A program made the translations under genes and the position numbers. From the NCBI GenBank assembly GCA_021396245.1, contig WNYE01000048.1, forward strand, positions 62,001 to 126,000: a stretch of DNA of 64,000 nt. The letters run 5' to 3'. This document shows positions 9,885 through 22,954 of this stretch, one piece after another (positions within the stretch are counted from its first letter, which is position 1; every line of letters begins with the position of its first letter). Under the pieces are notes generated by a model. It worked only from the letters and a program-made list of their open reading frames with translations, did no database searches and was not told the origin of the DNA. The stretch is from Sporothrix humicola. Taxonomy: Eukaryota; Ascomycota; Sordariomycetes; Ophiostomatales; Ophiostomataceae.

Positions 9885-12800
9885 ATCGGAGTGGAATCTA
9901 GGGATTGTAGAACGTAAAGCGTAGATTGTAGGTCGTAGAAAGGACACAGGATGTGATATCAAGGTAGGTGCGATGCGGTCATATATTTTTGCGCAATTCC
10001 GTGATGCTTAAAAGACTACCAGGCTCGATCCCATCCATGACGAGCATTTTCAAAGGGGATACGGCTCTTTTTCTTACTCTACGCGACAGTCAGTTGTCTG
10101 CATCCAGCTGCACAGGGACAAAGAAAGTACTGCGCGCAGCTCAAAGCAAAAGGGACAGCTTGCGCATGCCTGCTTTCAGACAAGAAGAATGACATTGGCG
10201 CAAAATCAAAGCATCGCGAGTCCAGGGAGCAAGGGATGCCCGCAACTGTTGGTTGTCTGCGCAAAACAGAACAAAGAAATCCTATGCGACAGCTAAAAGC
10301 CACTCCGGAAGGAGAATAGCATACTTGTGAATATTTTTGGCGTTTTATTACAGTGTAATACTTTATTTCATTCTGTTTTCATTTTTATTTCCAATTATTC
10401 ATTGAGTTTTGAATTTTGGTGATAGTTTATTTGACTTACATCCATTATCACATGTTTACATCTTCCACTACAATGATTAAATTTTCACACACCCAAAAAG
10501 ATAATCCAAAAAAAAAAAAATTCAATGTTAAACCTTAAAATCAAGAAAAATCAATTGCGATATATTTTCTCATGGCTTCTTTCTCATCTATCTTTCATAA
10601 CTTCCCTTTCCATTCTTCAAATAGCATTTATCAAGCCGCGTGCCATTTGCAGTCCCGCGTTCGCGTAAAGTGGTTTTCATCGCCAATTTTTGTTCACAAC
10701 TTTTGCACCCACTTATTCATTCTTTATATCCCCCCCCATCAACCGTGCCTCTTCTCTTTATCCACATCCATCTCGGGTCTCTTACAGCCTTCCATTCCGT
10801 GCCTCTTTTGACCCTTTTTGGCTTCTTCGATGCTGCTCTCCTTCCTATTCCATTGTTCTCTTTGCCTCTTCTCTCCATCTTTTTTTCACCGGTCAGTCTG
10901 TGCGGCTCGTTTGGAAACGACGGTCTTTTGCCCACGCACTTCATCTGCCCACTGAGAGAGCACAGTATGGCGGTTTTCATGGATTCTCGTGGAACCATCC
11001 TTGGCCGTCAATGGTCATCCACGGTTGCGCCCTTGTCGTGTTAAAGTACTTTACACAGTAGCGAGAGTAGGTAGTTTCGTGCCTCCATAGTTTGGGTATC
11101 CAACTCAATCCTTGTCCGCCAAAGCAAAAGACCAATCCCCATTCATCCATCGTGCCGGCGAACAGACCCTTTGCAACCCTCCCTATTTGCCTCTTTTTCT
11201 ATTTCGTGCCTTTTGCCTTCGTTTCTTTCGTTTCCAGTCGTTTCTTATTCGCGTATGTGAGTGCTCATCGCGTGCTTTTCGTGCGTTTGTCTGTGTCTCG
11301 TTCGTTCCATGTCCCTTCTCACGGAAATAGAACACGCGCAGTTGATGCACCGTCGATGTCTTGTTGGTGAAAAATGATAGCCGAAAAGACGTGTGAAAAA
11401 TCGACATTTGGCGAGACCAGTTCCCCTCTCATCCCCCTTTACTTCCCGTCTCCTCCACTTGAACCTGCTTTTCATCGACCTTTCACCGTCGCATTCCGTC
11501 CCGTGTGCAGTGTCGCTCGCACTTTGAAGCCGTATGTCGCACTTTACGACACAGACACATGTTATGAGGGTGAGAAGATGAGGACTGGTGAGCCCAGACA
11601 ATGCCATTCTGTGGCCTGCCTTCAGTGCGCAAGTGAGCGTTTTGCTCCTTCCACTCGAGAGAATCAAGGAAGCCCTGTCGAAAATTACAAGGGAAGGCGC
11701 TGTTCAGGCTCTTGCCCTGGTGGCCTCTTGCTCAAAGATACCAAATGCGGCATCTACGTCTTCTCTCTCTTTCCCTTTTTGTCATTGTCGTTCTTTCCTT
11801 CTTTCCAGATGTTTTCTATGTGCCGTTCTTGCATCCCCCTGTTCTTTGCTCTTGCCTCCTCAACTTCTGTGTTGTCTGGTTGTTGTCCTATTTTGCTCAA
11901 CCTGTCTCCTATCATCTTTTGCCTTGACCCATCTTACATATTAACATGCATCTTACTGCTTTTCAGCCTCCATGCATCTTCATTCATCTCCATATCTCGA
12001 CCTATCACCACCCCTGTTAGCCCTGCCTTTTGAAATTACAGCGCTTCTGCTCCCCCCTTTCCAGCTGCATTATGGTTCGCGCGGCCGGTAATGAGTGCTG
12101 AAAAAAGAAACTCGACCACTAATTCTGAACGCCAAAAAAAACGCACATCGAATCCTGACGATAACGACGCACATTTATCACGCACAAAAAAGAAATACAG
12201 TCGAAAAAAAAATCCGAAATGGAAATGTTGACTGCATTACGCACCGACAAACAGGCAGACTGGCAGGGCTGCCTCTTGACAGTGCATAAAAAGCAACATT
12301 AGGGTTGAGGTCCAGCGAATCGGGCTGCTCTTCTTGTCTCCAAACAGCACAGTCCCAGCCTTCGACGTGCAGCCGTCTACATCCGCCTGCATCTTCCTGC
12401 ATCAAACCTGCATCTGCATGATAGCTTTCATTCGCGAAGAGAGCCCCAAAAATCTCCACAGCGCGCCATTTACTCGTCACGTTTCGACGCGGACTCGTGG
12501 AGCGTGGTCGTGACCCGTGACTCGTGTTGTTTTATTTGTTTCCTGCACCGCGGCTTTTCGTCATTTGGGCTATGTTTGAGGCTGCACACGGCGTGGATCT
12601 TGCGGTGAAAACGCGCTGCGAGTGGGATGCGTGCAAGATTAAAAGCACAAAGGGGAGATGAGCCAAAGAACGTGAGAGAGTTGGGAGGTATCGCACAAGT
12701 GTCTGTATCTCGCATCGTTTCAAACGCGAGCCAATCTTGCTTTCCTGGCCCTGCGTTGTTGTGAGAATGTTTGAATGCGTTACTGCGTTCCAACCTTTCT

Positions 12801-13076
12801 CTAACAGCATGTCAAATTGCCTGGCAATCTTTGTTTCTTCCTGTCTTCTTTGGCTTTTTGACACGCCGTCACCAGCAAGAAACAGCTGCAAAACGGTGTG
12901 AGCGCTGTGAAAACCAGGTTTCACAACTGACAGCGTCAAGGTTGGCAGGACGAGCTGGAGATAGGAGAAGAAAGTATCCGAAAATAAGAATAAAAGGAAG
13001 ACATCCCAGCTGTGCCTCTGCACTGTCGATGCAGGCTTTGGAATCCTCTTTTGCCCAGAACTCCCCAGGGTGCTCC

Positions 13077-13107
13077 AGGATTCTCGAATCCTAGAATCCT
13101 AGGATCA
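13077..13107. repeat. Compound inverted repeat AGGATTC-tc-GAATCCT
   Basis: The perfect 7-bp arms AGGATTC (13077-13083) and GAATCCT (13086-13092) are two bases apart and are followed at once by another GAATCCTAGGATC palindrome. It could be a dimeric regulator site or chance. Confidence 0.4.
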
Positions 13108-13300
13108 TCAGGGATCAGGGCCTGGCCAGCCCTGCCGCGTGCTGACTTTTACAGGGACTCGCGAGTAACTCTGAGATACGAATTGCAGAGAACAGGCCCT
13201 CTAACCAGGTTTTTTGTGTGCAACGCAACGCTGAAGAATAGGGGCAAAGGGACAAGGCACAGGACGAGGCTTTGAGGATCAAGGGATTGAGACAGGCCTG

Positions 13301-13333
13301 TCACAGCAGCCTCACAGCAGCCTCACAGCAGCC
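13301..13333 (+). repeat. Three tandem copies of an 11-bp unit
   Basis: The unit tcacagcagcc occurs three times without mismatch. It lies in the gene-free region with no frame worth calling. Confidence 0.85.
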
Positions 13334-14078
13334 CAACAACAGCCTTTTGTCACAAGCCTTGTGCTTCGAGCACACAGCATTTCCAGTACTTCCCAATCTG
13401 GATATCAGCCAGCTTCCACCGACTTGGCTGTGTCCGTGTCTGTCTGTGCCTCTCTCGGACATCTATCTTTATCTGGTTCTGTCTGGCTCTGCCGTCTTTG
13501 TGTCCGAATTGGGATTGTCAGCGTCAGAGAAGCATACGACAGTCTGGCCACAGCAGACATTCCTGCAATCATCAAAGCCATCCAACATCGCCATGTATCT
13601 GCAAGTACAGTACATGTTGAGCCATTTAACCTCATGTTTCCCACTTCCTGAAACGCCGGCAGTGCAGAAATAGAGCCACTCGGCTGCGACGTCAATATGC
13701 GTATTTGCATTTGCATCTTTGTCTATTTCAGTCTTTTCAGTCTCCTCACTGCCAAGATCGACTCACATCCCCGTCCACAACTCCATCTTGAGGAGAACAC
13801 CAACCGGCGTTGCAATCGGGCAACAATCAGCAAAGTAGCAAAACAAACGCAAGACAAAACATCCAGACCCGGTCCAGACTCTTGATGTCGTAAGTAGAGT
13901 ACATCTGGAAATAAAGTGTTATTCTCGGCCCAGACTGTTACTCGTTCGACAGAATCTGTCTCGACGACAACCAACCAGCAATTCGCGTCTTTGGTCCATG
14001 CCTCCCTCTTTTCATCAGATGCACACCCCCGATGCCCTTCTCCAGACAGATGCCCCATTCTTTTCTTCTTACCCCGGC

Positions 14079-14100
14079 TTTTTTTTTTTTTTTTTTTTTT
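14079..14100 (+). repeat. Homopolymer of 22 T
   Basis: An uninterrupted run of 22 T residues is followed by GGCCCAC. It will be length-variable and prone to sequencing error. Confidence 0.9.
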
Positions 14101-16320
14101 GGCCCACACGGTTCTTGTTCATAATGAAAAGCTTCAAGAACGGCAAAGTGAATATACGTCGTATATTCAGGTATATTCAGATAAATGGCGAGGCGGAGGT
14201 TTGTATATTCGTCCTTATTCCATCTTGAAATATCTGCGTTGTCTACTGCCATTTTGCATATACCCCAATATGCCTGCCTTTTCTGTGCCTTTTGCTTTGG
14301 CCACCTGTTTCCCGCGTCTTTTATCCCGTACAAGCACTCTATCTTGACGATGTCTGGATTGAATTATCCGTCGTCCGCAACAACAGATATTATCAACAAC
14401 CGGGGGCTGGCTGTCCTCTTCGGCTGGCTCGCCGTTGATGTGCATATAAGAACAGCATCTATATGCTATATGTTGCCACGAGGATATTCTTTTCGACATC
14501 CATTCCAGCCTCTCCAGACTGCATCGCCATTTATTTCTCCTTCGCCTCGCCAGCACCAAGACAACGGCCGTTTCAAGAATAGACGCGTTGCTGCCACGGA
14601 GACACATCGAGACGCGACTGTCGGCACATCGAATATCATCTCAAATATCAAACCCGTCGAACCTTCACATGTGCAGATACATCGCTTCGATGCAAGCGTG
14701 GCAGTGGCAGCTTCAAGAGCTTGCCTGGTCATTATCCTGGGCTTCTTCTCTTCACACCCCCTGTCCGAAGCTCGAAAAGAGCTACCCCTGCCCGCTTTGT
14801 CCTTTTCAAGATCCCCTTTCGAAGGATGGGAGAAGGCCACAAAAAATAAGAAGAAAAAAAAACTGTCCGATAGCACAGACCTTCTTGTAACTGCTCGTTG
14901 GATCGGTGAGTCTTTTTCTTTCTTGCCTGCCTCGTTGCCCGCTTCTTTGCTCTCAGACAATCGACCAACAAGCTGTTGTGCACTTGCAATCTCGAATTCC
15001 CTGTCCTGCGTATCATCGGGCAAAGAAGAAGTCCTATTCTGGAGACAATTCTCGGAGGCACGGGAGGCTGCACATTATGGAGTAGTGCTCCATAAAAGAG
15101 AAACTGTACCCGGGCCTGGCCTGCCAAGACTCAGCAAACCTCGTCAGAGCACTTTGGAGGAGAGAGAGCCTTGCCATTCCCCTATTCTGACTGTTGCATC
15201 GTTCGTTCGCCTTGTCGTCTTTCTCACGTCGACTCCTCCCAGCCGTGTCCCTCCTGTCGATCCTTTCTCCTCTCTCGTCTTCTCTGCCGTATGGATAACG
15301 GAACGTCTTCCTTTTCTTCTCCTTATTCATGTCCCTTTATTCTTTATTGTCCGAAACCACAAACAGCCGGGCCCGGAGAAGGGGCCCGAGCAACGGGGAA
15401 GCAACAAGCGTGTTTTCCTCTTTGTGTGGCTTTCCATTTAAAGGTGGTCCGTACTCCGTGTGACATACGACATTCGACGTACAACGCGACCCTCTCAACG
15501 TATTTCTCCGCTCCCCGTCCTCCGGTGCAGGGGTTGTCTTTAATTGCATACAGCGACCCGCATTCCGCTGTCGAACCCGTTGTGTCTTTTTGTCTCGTCG
15601 ATACAGCATAGATGGTCGATAAAGAGTCGATAAAGTAGTATGCATATGCACGTACATAAAACGGCGTGGATATACGACATTTTGTGCGTCGTACTCTGTA
15701 AAAAGGCTCTTTATTTAGCAAAGACGTGTTTCGAAACACGGCCAACAGACACATCTGCGTCTTTTTCTTCCAGACCTTCTAGAGATGTTCGATATTGCAT
15801 GCATGCAGCATAGATTGCCACAAGGGGGTGAAAGAGAATATGCACCTCTGTTTTGTGTTGCAAATTGTGAATAACAGAGTGGCTGGCCAGCAATTGTGAT
15901 GGGAATATTCGATATTGAAGACTTTTGAATATCCATAGTTTGTTTGTCTTTCCATTTGCACTCTTTCCTTATCCTGCCGTCCCGCAACGGCCCGGCAACC
16001 TCAAGGAGGGGAAAAGGGAGACAAAAACATTCATATTCTGGCTCGGGGTCCATCAGACGAAAGAGAAGACAAAATGGACAAAAACATGGGAAACGACTCA
16101 TGCATCGTGCCCGTTTTGTCAGCCGTACTCTGTAGTTTCCAGCACGGTCAAGATCCAACAGAGACATGAACAAAACCCTCAAACTCTAAAAAACCTGGAT
16201 GCAGACATTTCTCGCCTTGGCTCATACGCCTGTTTTGGTTCAGGTTTGGCTGTTTCTGTGGTTCTGTGGCATTGATGAAGGAGGGAGGACGAACCAGTCC
16301 AGCCTGGCCCAGGGCTCCCA

Positions 16321-16415
16321 TGTCCCGCGTCCCGTGTCTGTCCCGTGTCCCCCGCATGTTTTGGGCGCCTCTCTGTATTTTGTGTGTGTATTCTGTGTGC
16401 ATTCTGTGTGTATTC
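16321..16415 (+). repeat. Short degenerate repeats: CCCGTGTC, then TGTGTATTC
   Basis: Variants of cccgtgtc recur at 16321-16350, followed from 16380 by degenerate copies of ttctgtgtgtatt. No coding frame is supported. Confidence 0.55.
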
Positions 16416-17159
16416 CAAGAGCACTCTCTATTCCGTTCCGTGGATTCGCCTGCGCCGGAACACGGGGTACGTTGCACTTCCGTATATTTCAGACCTGCAG
16501 AGACCGAGAGAGGCGAGCAGCACTTGCGCTCTGGCCGTCTGCAATTTACTCTGGCGAGCACTCCCAGTAAAAAGACGACAAGGGATGATGGCCAATTTGG
16601 CAGTTGGCAAAAGAGGCGTCAAATCGACTGTTCGTGGCTCGTGGCTCATGGCTCATGGTCTGTTTTGTTTGTCTGTGCTTTCTGTTATTATAGCTCAAGG
16701 GTGGGAATAATAGAACCCTTAGAAGTTTCCTCGCCGTTCTTTCTCTTCTTCTTTCTGATTCGTCACTTGTCGTATTTTGTCTTTTTGTCTCTTGGATCTT
16801 GACCCTTTTCCCTGTCTCCTTGTCTCTGTCTCTGACTGTCTCTCCTTTGTTTCTTTTCTTGGATACACGTTGCCAGTCGTGGCGCGTCCAGAAAATCAAC
16901 AAGGCAGGGGTGTTTAATGGAAACAGGCGTTGTTGTTTGTTTCTCTCTCTTGTTCCCTGTCTCTATGTGCGACTTTGTCGGTTGCACCCAGATGTCGGGA
17001 TAGACACCGGCTTTGAACGGTCCTCAGCATTTCTCTCACCAATTCTGTTGGCTTGTCTCTCCTCCAAACACAACAACCAAATTAAAGACCGGTTGGTGCT
17101 GCCAACACTTGAAGGCTTGCCCATACTGATATCCCGACGTGGTATCGTATTGTACTCCG

Positions 17160-17775
17160 TATCGTGGCGAGGCCTGGCCCTTGGCCGTGGCCGCCCTTTG
17201 TGCGATGATGTGCATTGAATGTGCTGTTTTCCCGTTTGTTGTGAGAGCTTGCCATTGTTGTTCCAACGTGATGAGCTCGATCGTGACCGCCATTATGCCT
17301 TTTCTCGTCGGTTTTCTCGCATGGCCGGCTCATCCAAGGCCCGGCCAAGTCATGCTTCGGCTGGGCCACATCCGGGTCTCTTTTTGCTATGTGCTTTGTG
17401 TGTCGTCACCTCTTGTCACTTCTCGCCAATTCTCACGAGGATCACGCGAACCTGATTGGATTTCCAAGATCGCGGACACGGCTGACCGTAGCGAGCTTTC
17501 GTCTGTCGTAGTTTGGCCGTCGCATGGCCAGGCCAGGCCAGACCTGTGTCTGTATCTGTACTTGTGTCCGTGTTTGAGACGTGAGATGTCGTCTGAGAGG
17601 TCAAGAGCGCCGTCAAAAGTCAAATTGGATATTGGATAGGGTTTTGTGCGCTGGCAGCCCCCAAAGCCAATCGGCCATCTCTGCACGACAGTGTCTCCCG
17701 TGCTTCTCATACAGGGTAGTTTGTGGCCAGGCCAGGCCTGGGCTGAATGGCCTGGCCGCCTTCAAACCTTGGTCT
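17160..17775. repeat. GGCC-rich patch with repeated GGCCAGGCC words
   Basis: Many overlapping GGCC words occur here, including ggccaggccaggcc near 17526 and again near 17729, and aggcctggccc near 17168. The density is well above the neighbouring sequence. No gene is seen in it. Confidence 0.5.
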
Positions 17776-20432
17776 GTGCCCAGCAGGCCGGGAAAAAGCG
17801 TCCTTTGCTCACATCCAACCAGGCGGGTTCGTAAGACCTCCCTTTCTCTTTTGGCATTGCATCGTCGCTTTTTGGTAAAACCAGGTCGCTTGACCCGGCC
17901 TATCTTGTCCAACCTTGTACTATGAACAGGTTAATTGAACGGCATATGCTTTCTTTTCGATGCATAAATGCCTCTTTCAAAGGAAAAAAAAAAGAGAGAG
18001 ATGTAAAACGTGTCTATCAGGTGAGCCGACAGAGGCTGTAAGTGGAAGGCGAACAGGACAAAAAAGCGTCGGACAGGGATTGGCTCAGCGGGGTCGGCTC
18101 CCACAAACGGCTTGCCCACAAACTGGTCCAGGAGTCAGAGGCCTGGCTGGACAGGGCCGACATCTGTCGATTCATTGGACGTTGGCAGCGACGAACGACT
18201 GGGCGAGTTTCAACTTGAGCAGGAAATTAGGGAAAAGTCTGACGAGAGGGCCTAAAAGGTTCAAAGGAAGAGGCAAACTGGCGGACAAGACACAGACAGA
18301 CTGTCACCAGCCCCTCTATCACGGGCCATTTTTGGCAGTCTCGTCCCGCAGTGGCGACGATGAGCCCCCTCTCCCCTCACCGGGCCCAAGGGTATCTGGG
18401 TTTCTGACTATGCATTTTCTGTTTTGGTGGACAAAGCTTCTCGGTTCAAAAGGCCGGCAAGAAGGCATCGGGAAGAAACAAAGTGCGGAGGTATGATGGA
18501 TGATGAAAAGGCGAAAGAGGATCATCAGCAGAAACGCCCGCTTGTTTCCGCTATCTGCAGCATCAGCGGCCGCCCATGGTCAGCCGACAGGAAGAACCAA
18601 GAAGAGCACAAGGTGAGCATGGGTGAGGAGGCTGAAGACGAAGAAAGATGATGAAGATGAGGGGTAGAAGCAGGAGCAGGAGTCAGACGATGCAAGGGAG
18701 GATGTCGTCAGAAGGCAGAAATGCAGCAGTGCATCAGAGGCAGCATGGGCGAAGGAAGACTCGGCATCACCAGCCTCTTCTCTCTCTCTTTTCTTCGTCG
18801 GCCCAAGCTCGTTATGCGTTTTGCATTGCCTTTTGCCATTTGTCTCTGACCGCTTCTCCTCGATATGCCCCTCGTTATGCCGGGTTATCCTGCTGCTTTT
18901 CTGGCGTTTCTGCAGATGCCGGAGCTTCGAATGCGTCCAACTGGATCGGGATAAGATGCGATGCTGCCTGGCGTGTTTTTTGGTGTTTCCTGCCGCGTCT
19001 TTACTTCGTTTTCTGCTTTCTATTTGTGTTTTGCGTCATTGTCGTGAAGCGCGCCGCGTTATTTTTCATCGTTTGTTTTTATCCTCTTCCTCTTTCTCTG
19101 ATATTCATGCCTGCTTTGCTCTCGATCGGTCGCTTTCAGCTGGTCTTGGATCCGGAGCCATGTCCCCAAATCGTGAAAGCGGCACGCTCGTCTTGCATAT
19201 CCTGCCGCATGTTTCCATGCTTTCCAAGCTTTCCATGCACCCGTCTCTTGTTCTTGCTTCTCGCATCCTCTTCGCTTCCTTTTCTGTGTCTTTTTGTGGA
19301 ATTGTCCGCAGCAGCGGCATGCAAGATGCACGAGCCACTGGGAGAAAAAGAGGAGAGGAGGGAGGGGTTGCTGCCAGAGGCTCTGTAGCAGCAAGGCTTG
19401 CCGTCGTCTCGTTCTGCCCGGGTGCGGCGATGATACGCTGGTGAATGCTGGGCCACCATTTTTTTTCAGTTTTTCGATTTTCCGAATCTTCGATCTGCTT
19501 TTGCTTGGTCCTTTTTGCTCTCCGTTTGGACTTGTTTTGTTTTACGAGCTGCAAGAGCTTGTTGTGAGATGCATGTGCATATTCTTTCACGTCATGGACA
19601 CAGGGAAACCGCTTCTATTGCCTCTAAGGGTAAGAGCTCCCCTTGGCTACCCCTCGTTCCTGCCAGTAAGGGGCCTGATACAGATGCATCGCGCTTTCCT
19701 CTCCCAGCCTCCTTCTTTCTTTGCATCTCTGTGTTGTGTGAATGTGAATATCGATCTTTCCATCTTTCGGCTTTGCTCGCCATTCGTTCTTTCCTCGACT
19801 GGCGCCTGTTATCAATCACAGTGTAATATGCAATTTTGCCAGCGCATCAAGGTGGGAAGGTGCGAGCAGCAATCCATGCCAGTAATGGAGTAGGGGCGTG
19901 TATGTGTAAGTGTTCAAGTGTGTGTTAGTGTGTAAGTGAAGGTGTTACTGGGTAAAAATAGGAGTCACAAAAGTCGCACGCATGAATGCTATTTCTGAAG
20001 CCAGACCCAATCAATTGGTTGACAACAGATGACAAGCATCTCCAAATTGGTCTTATTCTGCTCTTTTGTGGCAGTCGCTGCTTCCCTGGCCCGACATCCC
20101 GCTCCTTCCCTGTTCACACCTTCTTCTTTGGAAAGCGAGAACAGCGAAAGAGGAAAGGGGAACGACCAACAGAAGCATTGTGTAAAGAAGGAAAGAGGCA
20201 AGACGACCAAGAAGATGCCTCCCATTCCCTATTCCCTAATGCAATAGCACGCTCTTTTATTCTCGTGGCACGCCAGCAAAAATTTAAGAATGCCGCGTAA
20301 AGAGATACCAACGAAATTACCATCCGCCCTGCGCGCTGGCTCTCAGTGGTCCCGACGCGCCGACTCGTATCGCTCCAATTAGGAAGAATGGCCATGTGGT
20401 TGTGGCCCCCTGGAGGCGGACGGCTGAAAATA

Positions 20433-20456
20433 AAAGATGGAAAGATGGAAAGATGG
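20433..20456 (+). repeat. Three tandem copies of AAAGATGG
   Basis: Three perfect 8-bp units (20433-20440, 20441-20448, 20449-20456) in the gene-free region. Confidence 0.85.
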
Positions 20457-22944
20457 AAATTTGAAGATTGGGGCTTAACAGAAGACATATCGACAGGCTT
20501 CCAGGTTTTGTACTGAGAAAGTGCGTCGTGGAGCGCTATATCACGAATGCAATGGAAGAATAGGGGCGCTTGCACTTGAACGATGAGAGGCTCGGTTGAA
20601 GTCATATATGCACGACGTATTGACGACAGTAGCACGATGCTTCGAACGCATGAACAGATAAAGATCGAACACGGCTTCGGCGCGTTTCCATTGCAACGCG
20701 ACTCGGTTCGGGTAAAGTGCCTAAGGGCAGAGACGAACGATACGAGAAACAGAAAACGAGAATATCAAGACTTCCAGGGAAACAAGAAGAAAAGAAGAAA
20801 CACCGGAGCCATGTGCGCATGTTTGACGCTTTTCCTGGTTTCTTTGCCCGATCGTCTCATCAACGTGGCACCGGGTATATGCATACGAAGCAGCGTCTAC
20901 AAAACGCATAGTACGACGTACTGTACTATGTGCCAGTTGCTTTCGTGCATGAGATAACGAGATATGAAAGTTTCTGTACGGAATAAGGCGGCAAAAGACA
21001 GGCGAAGGGAGGAAAAAAGGCAAAGAGGATAAGAAAATAAAAAAGAGGCGGGCGTTTGCAGTTCAGAGTGGTTTGAGCGCGAGCTGGGTTTGAGCTCCTT
21101 CTGCGGGTGAGAAAATAGCTTTGTTCGCGTTGAAGACGCGATGCATATTGAACTTCCGTACGAGACGCTCAAACAGGCAAAAGAGTAAAGATGCTTGGCT
21201 TCAGCTGTTGCGGCAGTTTTGTTGCCGACTCGATGACGAATAGACGGCTGCTTTGGGGCAAGAGAAGAGAGAAAAGACTCGATAAAACAGGCCTCTGAAA
21301 CGACAAGAGAATGGTATTGCAAAAGACGCAAAAGGGGGGACAAATGAGAGAAGAAGGGGAGCTCTGGAGAAGGCTGACATGTGAATGGCTGGGATAAGGC
21401 ACGACAGGGTTAGTATTCGTAGGATACCCAATCGAGCCTTTCAGCTGTCTGTATTCAAGGGTTTGGCGCTGGGACAAGTTGCAGATAGCCCTGGACAGGT
21501 GATTGTTCAGACGGAATTGCCTCACTGCACCATCTTTCCGTATTTTTGAGAACAGGCTTCAGAGGGCATCGGCCAGTAAGACCAGTAGCATCGCGCTGGT
21601 ATCTTGCAGCGTTGCATCGTGGCGTTCGGAATCATTGATTTGGGTTGTTGGAAAGACTTCGGTAAGGATTCCTTGAATCGATGCAGCTAAAATTGAACGA
21701 AGAAAAATGAAGCTGAATGAAGGGATCAAGTTTTTAAAAAAGAAACAAGAAATCGAAGATGTCTGTTGAATGGTAGTGATGGTCCGTTGCTCGCTTCGAT
21801 GCCGTTTGCCGACTTTTGTATGTGTCGCAATGCGGAATATCACAGCTTGATAATGGCCGGAGGAGCGGTGTAAGTCCAGCTGCAGATTCAAGCAGATGAA
21901 TTGCCAAATGCGATATTTTATGCAGTCTGAGCCATGCACGTATAGATGCATTGGACATCGTAAATGCACACTGTCGACGTGCCTTTCCATGCTTCTCTGC
22001 TTCTTGACCTTACCTCGGGCCATGATGCAATTTTGGCTGCTTCGGTCCAGCTGATATATTGCCAAATTGAGCAGTGTCCGTTCAGAACGTCATCCATCTC
22101 GGCGAAGAGGAGACGGGTGACACTCTTTGTAAGATGCAGAGTAGACAAACTTCAAGATCGTACACGATAGGGTGTCTTGCTTTCTGCTGCACGGCTGCCA
22201 TCCGCCGTGCTCATCCGTCTTTTACGTGCAGATGTTGGCCTTACTTTGCCTCCAACCTTGCGTCTGTTTGCTTCCATTGGTCCTCGATGCGGTCCGAGGT
22301 CACTCCTCACAGACTCGCAGAGGCCATACTCATCTCCCCCTATTCTCACCTCCGCCTTTCTGCCTGCTCTTTTGGCTCTTCTGTGTCATTTTCTGCATCC
22401 CGCCTGTCTCTCTTCCTCCTTTGCAGCATGTCTCAGACACGCACGGCGTTCCGGGATGCACACAATATGTACGGAGGATGACGGGCATATTTGCCTCGTA
22501 GCCTCCCACCGGTAGGATCCTATTAGAAGCTCCTGATGGCTGCAGCTCAGCGTGGAACATTTGGCGGCAGGCTCCCTGTATTCTGTATCTTTGCCACTTG
22601 TTGAACAAAAGTAGACGCTCAAGCATGCAATCTTAGACGCTGTCTAAGCTGCAGAAGATGCAGTCCTGTGGAGGAGCCCGATGCCTTTGTCATCTCATCA
22701 TCTCGCCTCCTTGGCTGCGGTTGGGCTCTCTCCAAAGTAATAAAAACTTGCAGATGGGCGTGAGAAGTGATAGTGATGAAAAATTTCGACAAAAGTCACC
22801 GTTGCAATCCTGTCGCGTGGGACAAAAGCACGCAAAACTGGCTGCAAATCTCAAAGTCCCAAACCCCCAAATCCCAGCATGCAGCACAGTACGTCGTTAG
22901 ATGCACAGTATTTTTCTCTTGTCCAATTTCAAGAAGCGCTCGCT

Positions 22945-22954
22945 GGCCAATCAG
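22945..22954 (+). promoter_or_regulatory. CCAAT box GGCCAATCAG
   Basis: Matches the CCAAT-binding-complex consensus RRCCAATCR. It is one of three identical decamers in the gene-free region (others at 24476 and 25744), far from any start codon. Confidence 0.35.

Noticed and set aside
18648..19388. 246-codon plus-strand frame rich in Cys, Phe and Leu
   Set aside because: No conserved motif, composition follows the T-rich DNA, and overlapping frames exist on both strands.
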